A stretch of 64,000 nucleotides of DNA from assembly GCA_903837605.1 (NCBI GenBank), contig CAILVF010000001.1, positions 1 to 64,000 on the forward strand. Direction: 5' to 3'. The notes beneath the pieces were generated by a model that made no database searches, was not told where the DNA came from, and was given only the letters and a program-made list of their open reading frames with translations. A program made the translations under genes and the position numbers. Source of the stretch: an uncultured Bacteroidales bacterium. GTDB lineage: Bacteria; Bacteroidota; Bacteroidia; Bacteroidales; FEN-979. This document shows positions 7,970 through 15,989 of this stretch, in pieces; within the stretch, counting starts at the first letter, position 1, and every line of letters begins with the position of its first letter.

Positions 7970-9678
7970 ACCGAAGCTGGTTTTGGTTGATCTTTGTGCA
8001 AAATTTCCCGGTTCATGGCACTATTGGGTTTGGATAGGAATTTATCGAAAAGTTCAGTTATTGTCGGGTTTTTATGAGCCATTTTTACCATTTCTTCCTC
8101 GTCAATATCATACAGCGCTTTCATCCTGGATTTCAGGCTCTTTTCATCAAGCCCGATTTGCTGGCCCCCCCCATTTATACAGCCATTCGGACAAGCCATA
8201 ACTTCCACTATCTGAAAATCATCACGACCGGCGGCAATTTCATCAAGAAGTGCGATGGCATTGGCCAATCCGCTGACCGCAACCACATTCACGGATTGTT
8301 TGTTGATTTTAATCCTGGCTTCCTTCCTGGCTTTCAATCCCCTCAGGTCATTTATTTTGACGGGGTTCAGGTCCTGCCCGGTGCTCATGAAGTTTATCGT
8401 TCTCAGCAAGCCTTCGAGGTGACCTCCTGAAATACCGAATAACCTTCCGGAGGAACTGCTGAGGCTGAAAGCTGTGTTTGAGGGTTCGGATTCAAGGTTT
8501 CCCAAATCGATCCCAAGAAGCCTGATCATCCTTATCAGTTCCCTGATTGTGATTACGGCATCCACTGACTTATTCCCTGAATTCTCTGATTCCGCTTCAG
8601 CCTTTTTTGCTGTGCAGGGCATCACCGAGACTACAAAGACTTTCTCGGGTTTAACGCCCGCGCTGCTTGTAATATATTGTTTGATCACCTTTCCCATGAT
8701 TTGCTGAGGGGATTTCAACGGTGACAGGTAGTCTTTGAATTCAGGTCTGAAGACTTCAATATACCTTACCCAGGATGGGCAGCAGCTTGTAAAAAAAGGA
8801 AATTTTTTATTTTCAGGCTGGCGCTCGAGGTAAACGGCAGCCTCTTCCATCAGGTTTATATCGGCAGCAAAGGAAGTGTCAAAACTCTGCCTGAACCCCA
8901 TCTTCCTGAATGCCGAACGCAAAAGATTAAGAACATCTTTGTTTGATTTTAATGAGAACTCCTCTGCAATGGCTGCAGGCACTGTAGGGGAAAACTGCAC
9001 GACCGGGTAAAGTTCAGGATTGCCCAGTGCTTCAATAACCGACTGAAGGGCCTTCCTTTCGGTAAGGGCGCCGGTAGGGCAGGCCAGTATGCATTGCCCG
9101 CATTTCACACAGGCACTGAAATTCAGCCCCTTGTTATATGTAGTCCCAATCCTGGTATTTGAACCCCTCCCGACCGCATCGATGGCAGCAACGCCTATAA
9201 CCTCCCGGCATACCCTGCTGCAGCGTCCGCATAGAACACATTTTGCAGGATCTCTCTGGATAGACTGGCAGGCTTTATCGATCTGGACGGGTTTGTGCTT
9301 GCTGATGTATTTTCTATCCCTTACCTGGAGTTCTTCCGACAGAACCTGGAGTTCGCAGCTGCCGTTCCTGTCGCAATACAGGCAGTCATCAGGGTGATTG
9401 GCCAAAAGCAGTTCAACAAGTGTCTTCCTTGCTTTGAGCACCCGGGGGGAATGTGTATGGATCTGCATCCACTCCTCGACCTGGTGGGAACAGGCAGGAA
9501 CAAGATGCGACAAGCCTTCCACTTCAACAACACACATTCGGCAGGCCCCGCTCGGCGAAAGGCTGCTCAGATAGCAGAGTGTAGGGACTTTCACGCCAAT
9601 GCGGTTCAGCACCGTTAAAATGGTCTCTCCTCGTTTGGCGCTTACCTGCTGGCCGTTTATTTCGATATTAAGAAGCAT
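7966..9678 (-). CDS. hydA: [FeFe]-hydrogenase HydA-like catalytic subunit (operon 1)
   Basis: The 570-residue product has an N-terminal [2Fe-2S] domain (Cys35-Cys63), a His-Cys3 cluster (HPDDCLYCDRNGSC, 95-108), a 2x[4Fe-4S] domain (147-200) and the H-cluster domain. The motifs are L1 TSCCPSW (Cys299, Cys300), L2 MPCTAKK (Cys355) and L3 MACPNGCINGGGQQ (Cys496, Cys500), so a complete H-cluster is expected. Departures from usual enzymes are GGHLEG, where GGVMEA with Met near the cluster is usual, and GGGQQ instead of GGGQP. The subunit should receive electrons from HydB and HydC, encoded just upstream. Sequence divergence and operon context leave open a regulatory rather than bulk-catalytic role. 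Confidence 0.93.
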   Translation of the reverse strand: MLLNIEINGQQVSAKRGETILTVLNRIGVKVPTLCYLSSLSPSGACRMCVVEVEGLSHLVPACSHQVEEWMQIHTHSPRVLKARKTLVELLLANHPDDCLYCDRNGSCELQVLSEELQVRDRKYISKHKPVQIDKACQSIQRDPAKCVLCGRCSRVCREVIGVAAIDAVGRGSNTRIGTTYNKGLNFSACVKCGQCILACPTGALTERKALQSVIEALGNPELYPVVQFSPTVPAAIAEEFSLKSNKDVLNLLRSAFRKMGFRQSFDTSFAADINLMEEAAVYLERQPENKKFPFFTSCCPSWVRYIEVFRPEFKDYLSPLKSPQQIMGKVIKQYITSSAGVKPEKVFVVSVMPCTAKKAEAESENSGNKSVDAVITIRELIRMIRLLGIDLGNLESEPSNTAFSLSSSSGRLFGISGGHLEGLLRTINFMSTGQDLNPVKINDLRGLKARKEARIKINKQSVNVVAVSGLANAIALLDEIAAGRDDFQIVEVMACPNGCINGGGQQIGLDEKSLKSRMKALYDIDEEEMVKMAHKNPTITELFDKFLSKPNSAMNREILHKDQPKPASV

Positions 9679-9684
9679 AATCTT

Positions 9685-11634
9685 CTATTTAAAATAGATT
9701 GCGCTGAATTTGCAAGCATCAAAGCAAATCCCGCAACCGGTGCATTTTGATTCTATTATAAAATGTGGCTGTTTGAGCGAACCGATAATTGCGTTTTCAG
9801 GGCATTTCTTCTGGCAAATATTGCAGCCGTTGCAATATTCCACATCGATAAAGAATGTACGAAGATCATGGCATACACCTGCAGCACACCTCCTGTCGAA
9901 AATGTGTTCTTCAAACTCCTCCCTGAACCATTTCAGTGAACTCAGTACCGGGTTGGGCGCATTCTGCCCCAGTCCGCATAAGGAAGTGTCACGGATGACC
10001 TCGGCGAGACTTTCAAGCTGGACTACCCCCTTGAAACGTTCCAGGGTCTCATGCGTGGATTCTTCCTTTGGCCTTTTTGTAATGCCTTCAAGTATGTCAA
10101 GCATCTTTCTCGTCCCCTCCCTGCAGGGAATACATTTTCCACAACTTTCGTTTTGCAGGAAATCCATGAAATACCTGGCAAGATTTACCATGCAGGTCTT
10201 ATCGTCGAGGATGATGAGCCCGCCTAAACCCAGGGTAGCTCCTATTTCGGAGAGAGATTCAAAATCAATGGGAGTATCAAGGTTTGCAGGCGGGATACAT
10301 ACTCCTGCAGGCCCGCCTAAATGGATCGCTTTTAATGAATTCCCATCCTTTACCCCCCCCGCAATGTTGTATATGATAGACGAAAAAGTAGTCCCCATAG
10401 GAACTTCTATGAATCCTGTTGATACAGATTTGCCGGCAACTGAAAACAATTTAGTTCCCCTGGATGATTTGGTGCCAAGGGATTTGAACCAGGAAGGGCC
10501 GTTTTCAAGGATCCCCGGTACATTGGCGATGGTCTCAATATTATTGATTACCGTAGGCTGTCCCCAGAGACCTTTTTCGGCAGGGTAGGGCGGTTTCGAA
10601 CCCGGCAATCCCCTCTGGCCTTCAAGGCTTGCTACCAGGGCAGTTTCCTCACCGCATACAAAAGCTCCGGCTCCCTGGCGAACGCTTACAGAAAGGTTAA
10701 ACCCGCTGCCGAAGATGTTCTCGCCCAGCAGTCCGTATTCTTTTGCCTGCTTGATCGCTGTGTTAAGGATATTCAGGGAGTTCTCATAATCGGACCTGAC
10801 ATAAATAATTGCCTGGCTTGCTCCTATGGCATATGAAGCGATTGCAATTCCTTCAAGGACCCGGTGCGGGTCGCTTTCAATCATCGCCCTGTCCATAAAA
10901 GCCCCTGGATCGCTCTCGTCGGCATTGCAGATCATGTACTTCTGGTCCCCCGCAGTATCCAATGCGATCTTCCATTTTTTACCAGTCGGGAACCCTCCGC
11001 CTCCGCGTCCTCTTAACTCGCTCTGGTCAATGATCTCGCAGATCTTATCGGCAGGATAATTTAATACGGTCTTATAAAGCGATTTATAACCTCCCCTCAC
11101 AATGTAATCGTCAATTGAAACCGGACTGATTATTCCTGCGTTCTTCAGTATGGATCTTCTCTGGCTGCAGAACCAGGGAATTTGATCAACCATCGGTATG
11201 TTCGGCCATTCTTCCTGGCCCGGCTGTTTGTACTGTCCTAACACCTGGTCGGGAAGTAAAGTGTGATGAAGTACTGAATTCAGGATGTCATCAACTTTGT
11301 CACCTGTCACATTGCAGAATGATAACCTGGTCTTTCCGGGTAACTGAACGTCGACTATCGGCTCTGCCGAACAGCAGCCGTTGCATCCAACTTCAATGAC
11401 ATCTGCACTGATGTTGTTCTCAGCAATATACCTGTTTACATTTTCAAGTGTGGACTTCGCACCTGAAATTATTCCACAGGTCCCGGTTCCGATATAGATC
11501 GCCGGACGGGTTATTTTATCGCGTTTTAAAAGCGCTACCTTCTCAGTAGTCGCTTTGTCGAATATCCCGGAATAATTTTTAATGACTTTCTCGATCAGAA
11601 ATGCCCTGTTGTCGTTTAATTCCTGTGCTGGCAT
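9685..11634 (-). CDS. hydB: NADH-binding flavoprotein HydB (NuoF-like), operon 1
   Basis: The FMN/NAD(H) subunit of a trimeric hydrogenase (649 residues). In order it shows a thioredoxin-fold [2Fe-2S] domain (TCGIISGAKSTL...CNGCCSAEP), the NuoF core ([40 protein letters not shown]), an SLBB-like region, a [4Fe-4S] site ESCGKCIPCREGTRKM, and a C-terminal 2x[4Fe-4S] ferredoxin (CNGCNICQKKCP, CTGCGICFDAC). Fusion of the N- and C-terminal Fe-S domains is the architecture of bifurcating-type HydB. The ATG at 11634, one base after the hydC stop, was preferred to an ATG at 11682 that would overlap hydC by 47 bases. Confidence 0.95.
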   Translation of the reverse strand: MPAQELNDNRAFLIEKVIKNYSGIFDKATTEKVALLKRDKITRPAIYIGTGTCGIISGAKSTLENVNRYIAENNISADVIEVGCNGCCSAEPIVDVQLPGKTRLSFCNVTGDKVDDILNSVLHHTLLPDQVLGQYKQPGQEEWPNIPMVDQIPWFCSQRRSILKNAGIISPVSIDDYIVRGGYKSLYKTVLNYPADKICEIIDQSELRGRGGGGFPTGKKWKIALDTAGDQKYMICNADESDPGAFMDRAMIESDPHRVLEGIAIASYAIGASQAIIYVRSDYENSLNILNTAIKQAKEYGLLGENIFGSGFNLSVSVRQGAGAFVCGEETALVASLEGQRGLPGSKPPYPAEKGLWGQPTVINNIETIANVPGILENGPSWFKSLGTKSSRGTKLFSVAGKSVSTGFIEVPMGTTFSSIIYNIAGGVKDGNSLKAIHLGGPAGVCIPPANLDTPIDFESLSEIGATLGLGGLIILDDKTCMVNLARYFMDFLQNESCGKCIPCREGTRKMLDILEGITKRPKEESTHETLERFKGVVQLESLAEVIRDTSLCGLGQNAPNPVLSSLKWFREEFEEHIFDRRCAAGVCHDLRTFFIDVEYCNGCNICQKKCPENAIIGSLKQPHFIIESKCTGCGICFDACKFSAIYFK

Positions 11635-11635
11635 A

Positions 11636-12088
11636 TTACTGTTTTTTTTCTCTGAGAGCACGGATGATATCCGACAAATCACTTACACTCAGGCGATGGT
11701 AATAGTTATCATTGATCCTTATGACGGGTGACTTGCCGCATCCGCCCATGCAGTTTACGATCTCCAGGCTGAATTTCCTGTCCCTGGTCACCAAACCTGC
11801 CTGGATTTTCAATAGTTTTTCAATCTCTTTAAGGTAGGACGATGAACTGCAGAGATAGCATGAGGTCCCGCGGCAAACCTGAATATGGTATTGCCCCCGC
11901 TGCCTGAAACGGAACTGGTCATAAAAAGTGGCCACTCCATAGATCCTGTTCGTGGGAATGTGCAGATAATCAGCGACTTTATCTACAATTTCATCGGTGA
12001 GATACCCTTTTTCTTTTTGAATGTCCTGGAGAAGCGGGATCAGGTTCTCGGGTTTTTTCAGGCTGTATTTTTCGAAAATATGATCCAT
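11636..12088 (-). CDS. hydC: NuoE-like [2Fe-2S] subunit HydC, operon 1
   Basis: This 150-residue thioredoxin-like ferredoxin of the NuoE/HydC family has the ligand pairs CRGTSC and CMGGC. The helical N-terminal half is typical (YLTDEIVDKVADYLHI, YGVATFYDQF). It passes electrons between HydB and HydA. It is the first gene of the 11-gene operon, reading away from the 12089-12309 divergent promoter region that holds two Rex-like palindromes. Confidence 0.95.
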   Translation of the reverse strand: MDHIFEKYSLKKPENLIPLLQDIQKEKGYLTDEIVDKVADYLHIPTNRIYGVATFYDQFRFRQRGQYHIQVCRGTSCYLCSSSSYLKEIEKLLKIQAGLVTRDRKFSLEIVNCMGGCGKSPVIRINDNYYHRLSVSDLSDIIRALREKKQ

Positions 12089-12158
12089 GGAAAAATTAAT
12101 TTCAGTTTATTTCAGAATTTTCAGTCTAAATCACACAAATCTTGCCTTCAACAACATA

Positions 12159-12166
12159 CAAAAATA
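12159..12166 (-). promoter_or_regulatory. -7 element of hydrogenase operon 1
   Basis: The minus strand reads TATTTTTG, matching TAnnTTTG, about 70 bases upstream of the hydC start. No good TTTG is found at the standard upstream spacing. The Rex-like palindromes at 12196-12230 lie just upstream. Confidence 0.5.
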
Positions 12167-12195
12167 GTTTAATAATTTCAATAATGAAAAATTTA

Positions 12196-12230
12196 TTGTG
12201 AATAATTTAGCATTGTTAATAAATAAACAG
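12196..12230. promoter_or_regulatory. Two abutting Rex-like operators
   Basis: Site A (12196-12213) reads TTGTGAATAATTTAGCAT and site B (12213-12230) reads TTGTTAATAAATAAACAG. Each has a 7-4-7 layout like the Rex consensus TTGTTAA-N4-TTAACAA, with intact left half-sites and two mismatches in each right half-site. They share one base, so their centres are 17 bases apart. They lie between the divergent hydC and sensor-hydrogenase genes and could control both. Confidence 0.65.
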
Positions 12231-12287
12231 TAAATGAACCCGGCTGATAACCGGAAAAAATTAACTGAAACTTTTTCAAAGAGGCGA

Positions 12288-12295
12288 TATATTTG
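12288..12295 (+). promoter_or_regulatory. -7 element for the sensor-hydrogenase gene
   Basis: TATATTTG matches TAnnTTTG and lies 14 bases before the ATG at 12310, so the leader would be very short. No clear TTTG occurs 19-21 bases upstream. Confidence 0.55.
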
Positions 12296-12309
12296 TACTT
12301 TTGACCATT

Positions 12310-14178
12310 ATGACAGTATCCCCATTATTGGAAATCCATCAGGACGCCTGCATTAAATGTTATTCTTGTGTAAGGATTTGTCCGGTCAAAGCCATCAGGG
12401 TCGACGTAAATACTGAATATCCTTCAATTATCCCCGAGCGTTGTATCGGTTGCGGAAGTTGTTTCATGGCTTGTTCGCCTGCTGCCATTACTTACAGGTC
12501 TTCAATAAATGAAGTGAAAGAACTGATCGCATCCGGTGAAAAGGTTGCGGCTGTGTGTGATCCGGCTATATCTGGTGAATTCCACGATATTACCGATTAC
12601 CGCAAGTTTGTCCAGATGATCCGGAACCTCGGATTTGCATACGTCACCGAAGTTTCGTTCGGGGTTGACCTGGTTGCAAAAGAATATAAGGAATTGCTGG
12701 AGGATTTCAAAGGGAAGTACCATATTATGGCAAACTGTCCGGCTGTGGTTTCTTTTATCGAGAAGTATTACCCCGAACTGGTCAGTAATATTGCTCCTAT
12801 CGTTTCACCCATGGTTGCTACGGCCAAGGTTGTCAGGCAGCGGTACGGACAGGAGATTAAAGTTGTAGCCATTGGCCCCTGCATCGCCGCTAAGGATGAA
12901 GCTTTGAGGATTACCGGCGACGGCAGGATAGATGCGGTTCTGACGTTTACAGAACTCAGGCGGTTATTCAATGAGTTCAATATAAGGGAGACCCAGCTGG
13001 AATTCTCTGAGTTTGATCCCCCTCTCGGAAACAAAGGCTCATTATATCCGATAAGCGACGGGATACTCCAGGCAGTTGACATCAGCGAGAACCTGCTCAG
13101 CGGTAACATCATCACAACCGAGGGCCGCAACAATATGCTTTGTGCGGTAAAGGAGTTTGACAGCCGCATTGACCTCATCCGCCGTCATTTTAATATTTTT
13201 TATGATGACGGATGTTTGATGGGACCGGGCACTTCCCAGGGAGGCGAGAAATTCCTGCGCCATACCCTGGTCACCGATTATGCGAATAAAAGGCTGAACA
13301 CACTCGACCCGGAAGCCTGGAAAAGAGACATTGATGAATTTAAAGGCCTGGATTTCAGCAGGGATTATGTCCCCGATGACCAGCGGCTTCCGTTGCCATC
13401 GGAAGAAAAAATTGAAGAGGTCCTCGAGATGATCCACCGCCAGGACCAGAGAGACAATGATATAGGATGTGAATCCTGCGGTTATCCCAACTGCCGCGAA
13501 TTTGCCATTGCTATCGCCCAGGGCCTGGCCACTACTGATATGTGCCATATTTTCAGCGGCAGGAACCGCCAGGAATATATAAAAACCCTTCGCACAACCA
13601 ACGAGAAACTTGCAAAGACCCAGGAAGCACTAAGGATTTCGGAGGAGAAGGCAAAACAGGAAAAGGACAGCCAGCTGGAAATCTCAGCCCTGGTTTCCGC
13701 CATGCTGCAACAGCTTGTGTCGGGGGTTGTGATTGTTGACGAAAACCTGAGGATTTTACATGCAAACAAGGCATTTATAAGGATACTGGGTGAAGAAGCC
13801 GCCATGGTCGATGAAGTGATTCCCGGGCTGGAAGGCGCTGACCTTAAATCCCTGCTTCCCATCCATTTTTATAAGATATTTTCCTTTGTGCTTTCTTCGG
13901 ATGAGAGTGTGGAGCGCAAGGACGTGCAGTATGGAAACGGCGTGCTGAACGTCTCGGTTTTTTCGTTGCGTTCAAAGAAGTTTGTCGGCGGTATCATCAG
14001 GGATATGTATATGCCTGAGGTTTATAAAGAACAGATCATCACCCGCATGAAGGAAGTGATAGACCAGAATTTTGACATGGTTCAGAAGATTGCCTTCCTG
14101 CTTGGAGAAGGAGCAGCAAAGACTGAACAGATGCTTAATGCCATCATCGAATCGCATCAGTCCCAAAATAAAAAGTAA
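12310..14178 (+). CDS. Sensory [FeFe]-hydrogenase-like protein with PAS domain
   Basis: The 622-residue product begins with a 2x[4Fe-4S] ferredoxin (Cys14-Cys55). An H-cluster-like domain follows with L1 MANCPAVV (Cys143), L2 GPCIAAK (Cys191) and L3 IFYDDGCLMGPGTS. A Fes domain (CESCGYPNC, 387-412), a coiled coil and a PAS domain (VSGVVIVDENLRILHANKAF) complete it; there is no kinase. In L3 the first cysteine is Tyr298 and only Cys302 remains, so one ligand of the [4Fe-4S] part of the H-cluster is missing. The proton-shuttle position is Asn142. The ATG at 12310 was preferred to TTG at 12301. The SpoIIE-type phosphatase encoded 9 bases downstream is the probable output. Confidence 0.9.
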   Translation: MTVSPLLEIHQDACIKCYSCVRICPVKAIRVDVNTEYPSIIPERCIGCGSCFMACSPAAITYRSSINEVKELIASGEKVAAVCDPAISGEFHDITDYRKFVQMIRNLGFAYVTEVSFGVDLVAKEYKELLEDFKGKYHIMANCPAVVSFIEKYYPELVSNIAPIVSPMVATAKVVRQRYGQEIKVVAIGPCIAAKDEALRITGDGRIDAVLTFTELRRLFNEFNIRETQLEFSEFDPPLGNKGSLYPISDGILQAVDISENLLSGNIITTEGRNNMLCAVKEFDSRIDLIRRHFNIFYDDGCLMGPGTSQGGEKFLRHTLVTDYANKRLNTLDPEAWKRDIDEFKGLDFSRDYVPDDQRLPLPSEEKIEEVLEMIHRQDQRDNDIGCESCGYPNCREFAIAIAQGLATTDMCHIFSGRNRQEYIKTLRTTNEKLAKTQEALRISEEKAKQEKDSQLEISALVSAMLQQLVSGVVIVDENLRILHANKAFIRILGEEAAMVDEVIPGLEGADLKSLLPIHFYKIFSFVLSSDESVERKDVQYGNGVLNVSVFSLRSKKFVGGIIRDMYMPEVYKEQIITRMKEVIDQNFDMVQKIAFLLGEGAAKTEQMLNAIIESHQSQNKK

Positions 14179-14187
14179 GTCCGGACC

Positions 14188-15372
14188 ATGGACGAGAAAT
14201 TCCATATCGAGGTTGTTTGCAAGCAAAAGAACCATGGCGATGCCAGGGTTTGCGGGGATGTTTTTTATACCAAGAAAATATCGGAGGAAGGCCGTATCAT
14301 AGCTGTGCTTTCCGACGGCATGGGACATGGCATCAAGGCCAACATCCTGGCTACACTCACATCCACCCTCGCATTAAATCTTACACAGGAACATAAAAGC
14401 GTGGAATCCATTGCTGCGACCATCATGAATACCTTGCCTGTCGACAGTGTGAAGGAAATGAACTATTCGACATTTACCATTGCCGATATTGATGTGGACG
14501 GGGAAATCCAGATCCTGGAGTATGAGAATCCGAAAACCCTGTTTTTCAGGGGTGCAAGGCTGTTTGAACCCCAGTGGAATGTAGTTGTACTGGAAGGGGT
14601 GAAGCATGCAGGGAAGGAGGTACTGACGACCAGTTTCAAACCTGTAAAGGAAGACCGGATCATTTTTTGTTCCGACGGGGTGGTGCAGTCGGGGTTGGGT
14701 TCCGACAAATACCCTGTTGGATTCGGGCTGGCGAACCTGGAGATGATGTTAAACGATGCCATACAGGAGGAACATGATATTTCAGCCGACCGGCTTGCGT
14801 CAAAAGTTATTGACCGTGCCAACCTGAATGACGGTTTTCATCCGAAAGATGATATATCCTGTGCTGTGATTTATTACCGGGAACCTCGAAAGCTCATGAT
14901 CTGCAGCGGTCCGCCGGTTGATTCTGCAAATGACAGCCTGATGGCCGGCCTGCTTCAGCAGTTTGAAGGCAGGAAGATCATTTCAGGAGCCACAACGGGC
15001 GACATGATAGCCCGGGAGTGGGGCAGGAAGATCGTTGATGAGAATGTCATGACCGATCCGGATCTGCCCCCGGTATCGCATATGGAAGGAGTGGAGCTGA
15101 TCACCGAAGGGATACTGACCCTGAGCAAAGTGAGTGAACTCTTAAAAAAATACAATTCGGCTTATGAACTTGGCAAAGGCCCTGCCGACCTGATCGTAAA
15201 GGCTATCCTTGAATGTGATGAGATCCATTTCATTGTTGGAACAAACATAAACGTAGCCCACCAGGATCCCACATTGCCAATGGAACTTGAGCTCCGGCGA
15301 ACGGTGGTACACCGTATTGTGCGAACTCTTGATGAAAAGTTCATGAAGGAAGCCTCAATGAGGTTTTTCTGA
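14188..15372 (+). CDS. SpoIIE-type PP2C serine phosphatase
   Basis: The 394-residue product has a PPM/SpoIIE phosphatase domain at residues about 15-235. Metal-binding acidic residues are in ARVCGDVFY, LSDGMGHG, FCSDGVVQSG and PKDDISCA. Residues about 240-394 form an additional domain (ICSGPPVDSANDSL, SGATTGDMIAREWGRK) that I do not recognise from a named family. Such phosphatases often neighbour HydS-type sensor hydrogenases, so a model is that the PAS sensor regulates the phosphatase, which in turn acts on a Ser/Thr-phosphorylated target. No anti-sigma factor or STAS partner is encoded nearby. Confidence 0.9.
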   Translation: MDEKFHIEVVCKQKNHGDARVCGDVFYTKKISEEGRIIAVLSDGMGHGIKANILATLTSTLALNLTQEHKSVESIAATIMNTLPVDSVKEMNYSTFTIADIDVDGEIQILEYENPKTLFFRGARLFEPQWNVVVLEGVKHAGKEVLTTSFKPVKEDRIIFCSDGVVQSGLGSDKYPVGFGLANLEMMLNDAIQEEHDISADRLASKVIDRANLNDGFHPKDDISCAVIYYREPRKLMICSGPPVDSANDSLMAGLLQQFEGRKIISGATTGDMIAREWGRKIVDENVMTDPDLPPVSHMEGVELITEGILTLSKVSELLKKYNSAYELGKGPADLIVKAILECDEIHFIVGTNINVAHQDPTLPMELELRRTVVHRIVRTLDEKFMKEASMRFF

Positions 15373-15408
15373 AAAGCAAAAGCCCGCAGATGAATAATTC
15401 CTGCGGGC
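15373..15408 (-). terminator. Terminator of hydrogenase operon 2
   Basis: A GCCCGCAG...CTGCGGGC hairpin (15382-15408) is followed on the minus strand by TTTTGCTTTTC. It lies 31 bases beyond the hydC stop at 15439. On the plus strand no T-tract follows, so it mainly serves the minus-strand operon. Confidence 0.8.
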
Positions 15409-15438
15409 CTGCATCAGGTATTAACCAAAAAACCTATC

Positions 15439-15918
15439 TTAAGTATTGTATTCGGCAATGATGTCGGCGACACCGTCTGGGGCCACTCGCCCAAAAACTT
15501 TTTCACCGACCATCACAACGGGAGCCAGTCCGCAGGCTCCAACGCACCTGAGGCAGCTCAGCGAGAATTTTCCGTCGGGAGTGGTTTCACCAACCTGGAT
15601 TTTAAGCTGCCGTTTAAATTCTTCAAGTACTTTCTCGGCACCACGCACATAACAGGCTGTTCCAAGGCAGATGGAAACCGGGTGAATGCCTTTTGGCTGC
15701 ATGGTGAAGAAAGAGTAAAATGTGACTACGCCATAAACATGGGCTACTGAGACATTCAGTTCCTTTGCAATCACTTCCTGGACTTCAGCCGGCAGGTAGC
15801 CGGAAAGACTTTGAGCCTTGTGCAGGACGTTGATGAGTTCACCTTTATCGTTATTGAAAGTCTTGCAAACATCTTTCAGTTCCTGGATCTTCTTCTCCGA
15901 TAATTTTATCTTGGCCAT
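15439..15918 (-). CDS. hydC: NuoE-like [2Fe-2S] subunit HydC/HndA, operon 2
   Basis: A 159-residue thioredoxin-like [2Fe-2S] protein with ligand segments CLGTAC and CVGAC and the usual NuoE helical region (LSGYLPAEVQEVIAKELNV, VYGVVTFYSFF). It is the last gene of operon 2, whereas in operons 1 and 3 the homologue comes first. A 71-base repeat-containing gap separates it from hydA. Confidence 0.95.
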   Translation of the reverse strand: MAKIKLSEKKIQELKDVCKTFNNDKGELINVLHKAQSLSGYLPAEVQEVIAKELNVSVAHVYGVVTFYSFFTMQPKGIHPVSICLGTACYVRGAEKVLEEFKRQLKIQVGETTPDGKFSLSCLRCVGACGLAPVVMVGEKVFGRVAPDGVADIIAEYNT

Positions 15919-15920
15919 AA

Positions 15921-15985
15921 TTTTCTGGTTTCTGGTTTCTGGTTTCTGGGTTCACTAGTGCCTAACACCCAGTACCTGGTACCTG
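15921..15985. repeat. Word array (TTTCTGG units) within operon 2
   Basis: Three to four tandem TTTCTGG heptamers (15924-15951) are followed by CAGTACCTGGTACCTG-type words. The array starts a few bases after the hydA stop codon (transcription direction) and runs to the hydC start. Confidence 0.75.
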
Positions 15986-15989
15986 ATTA

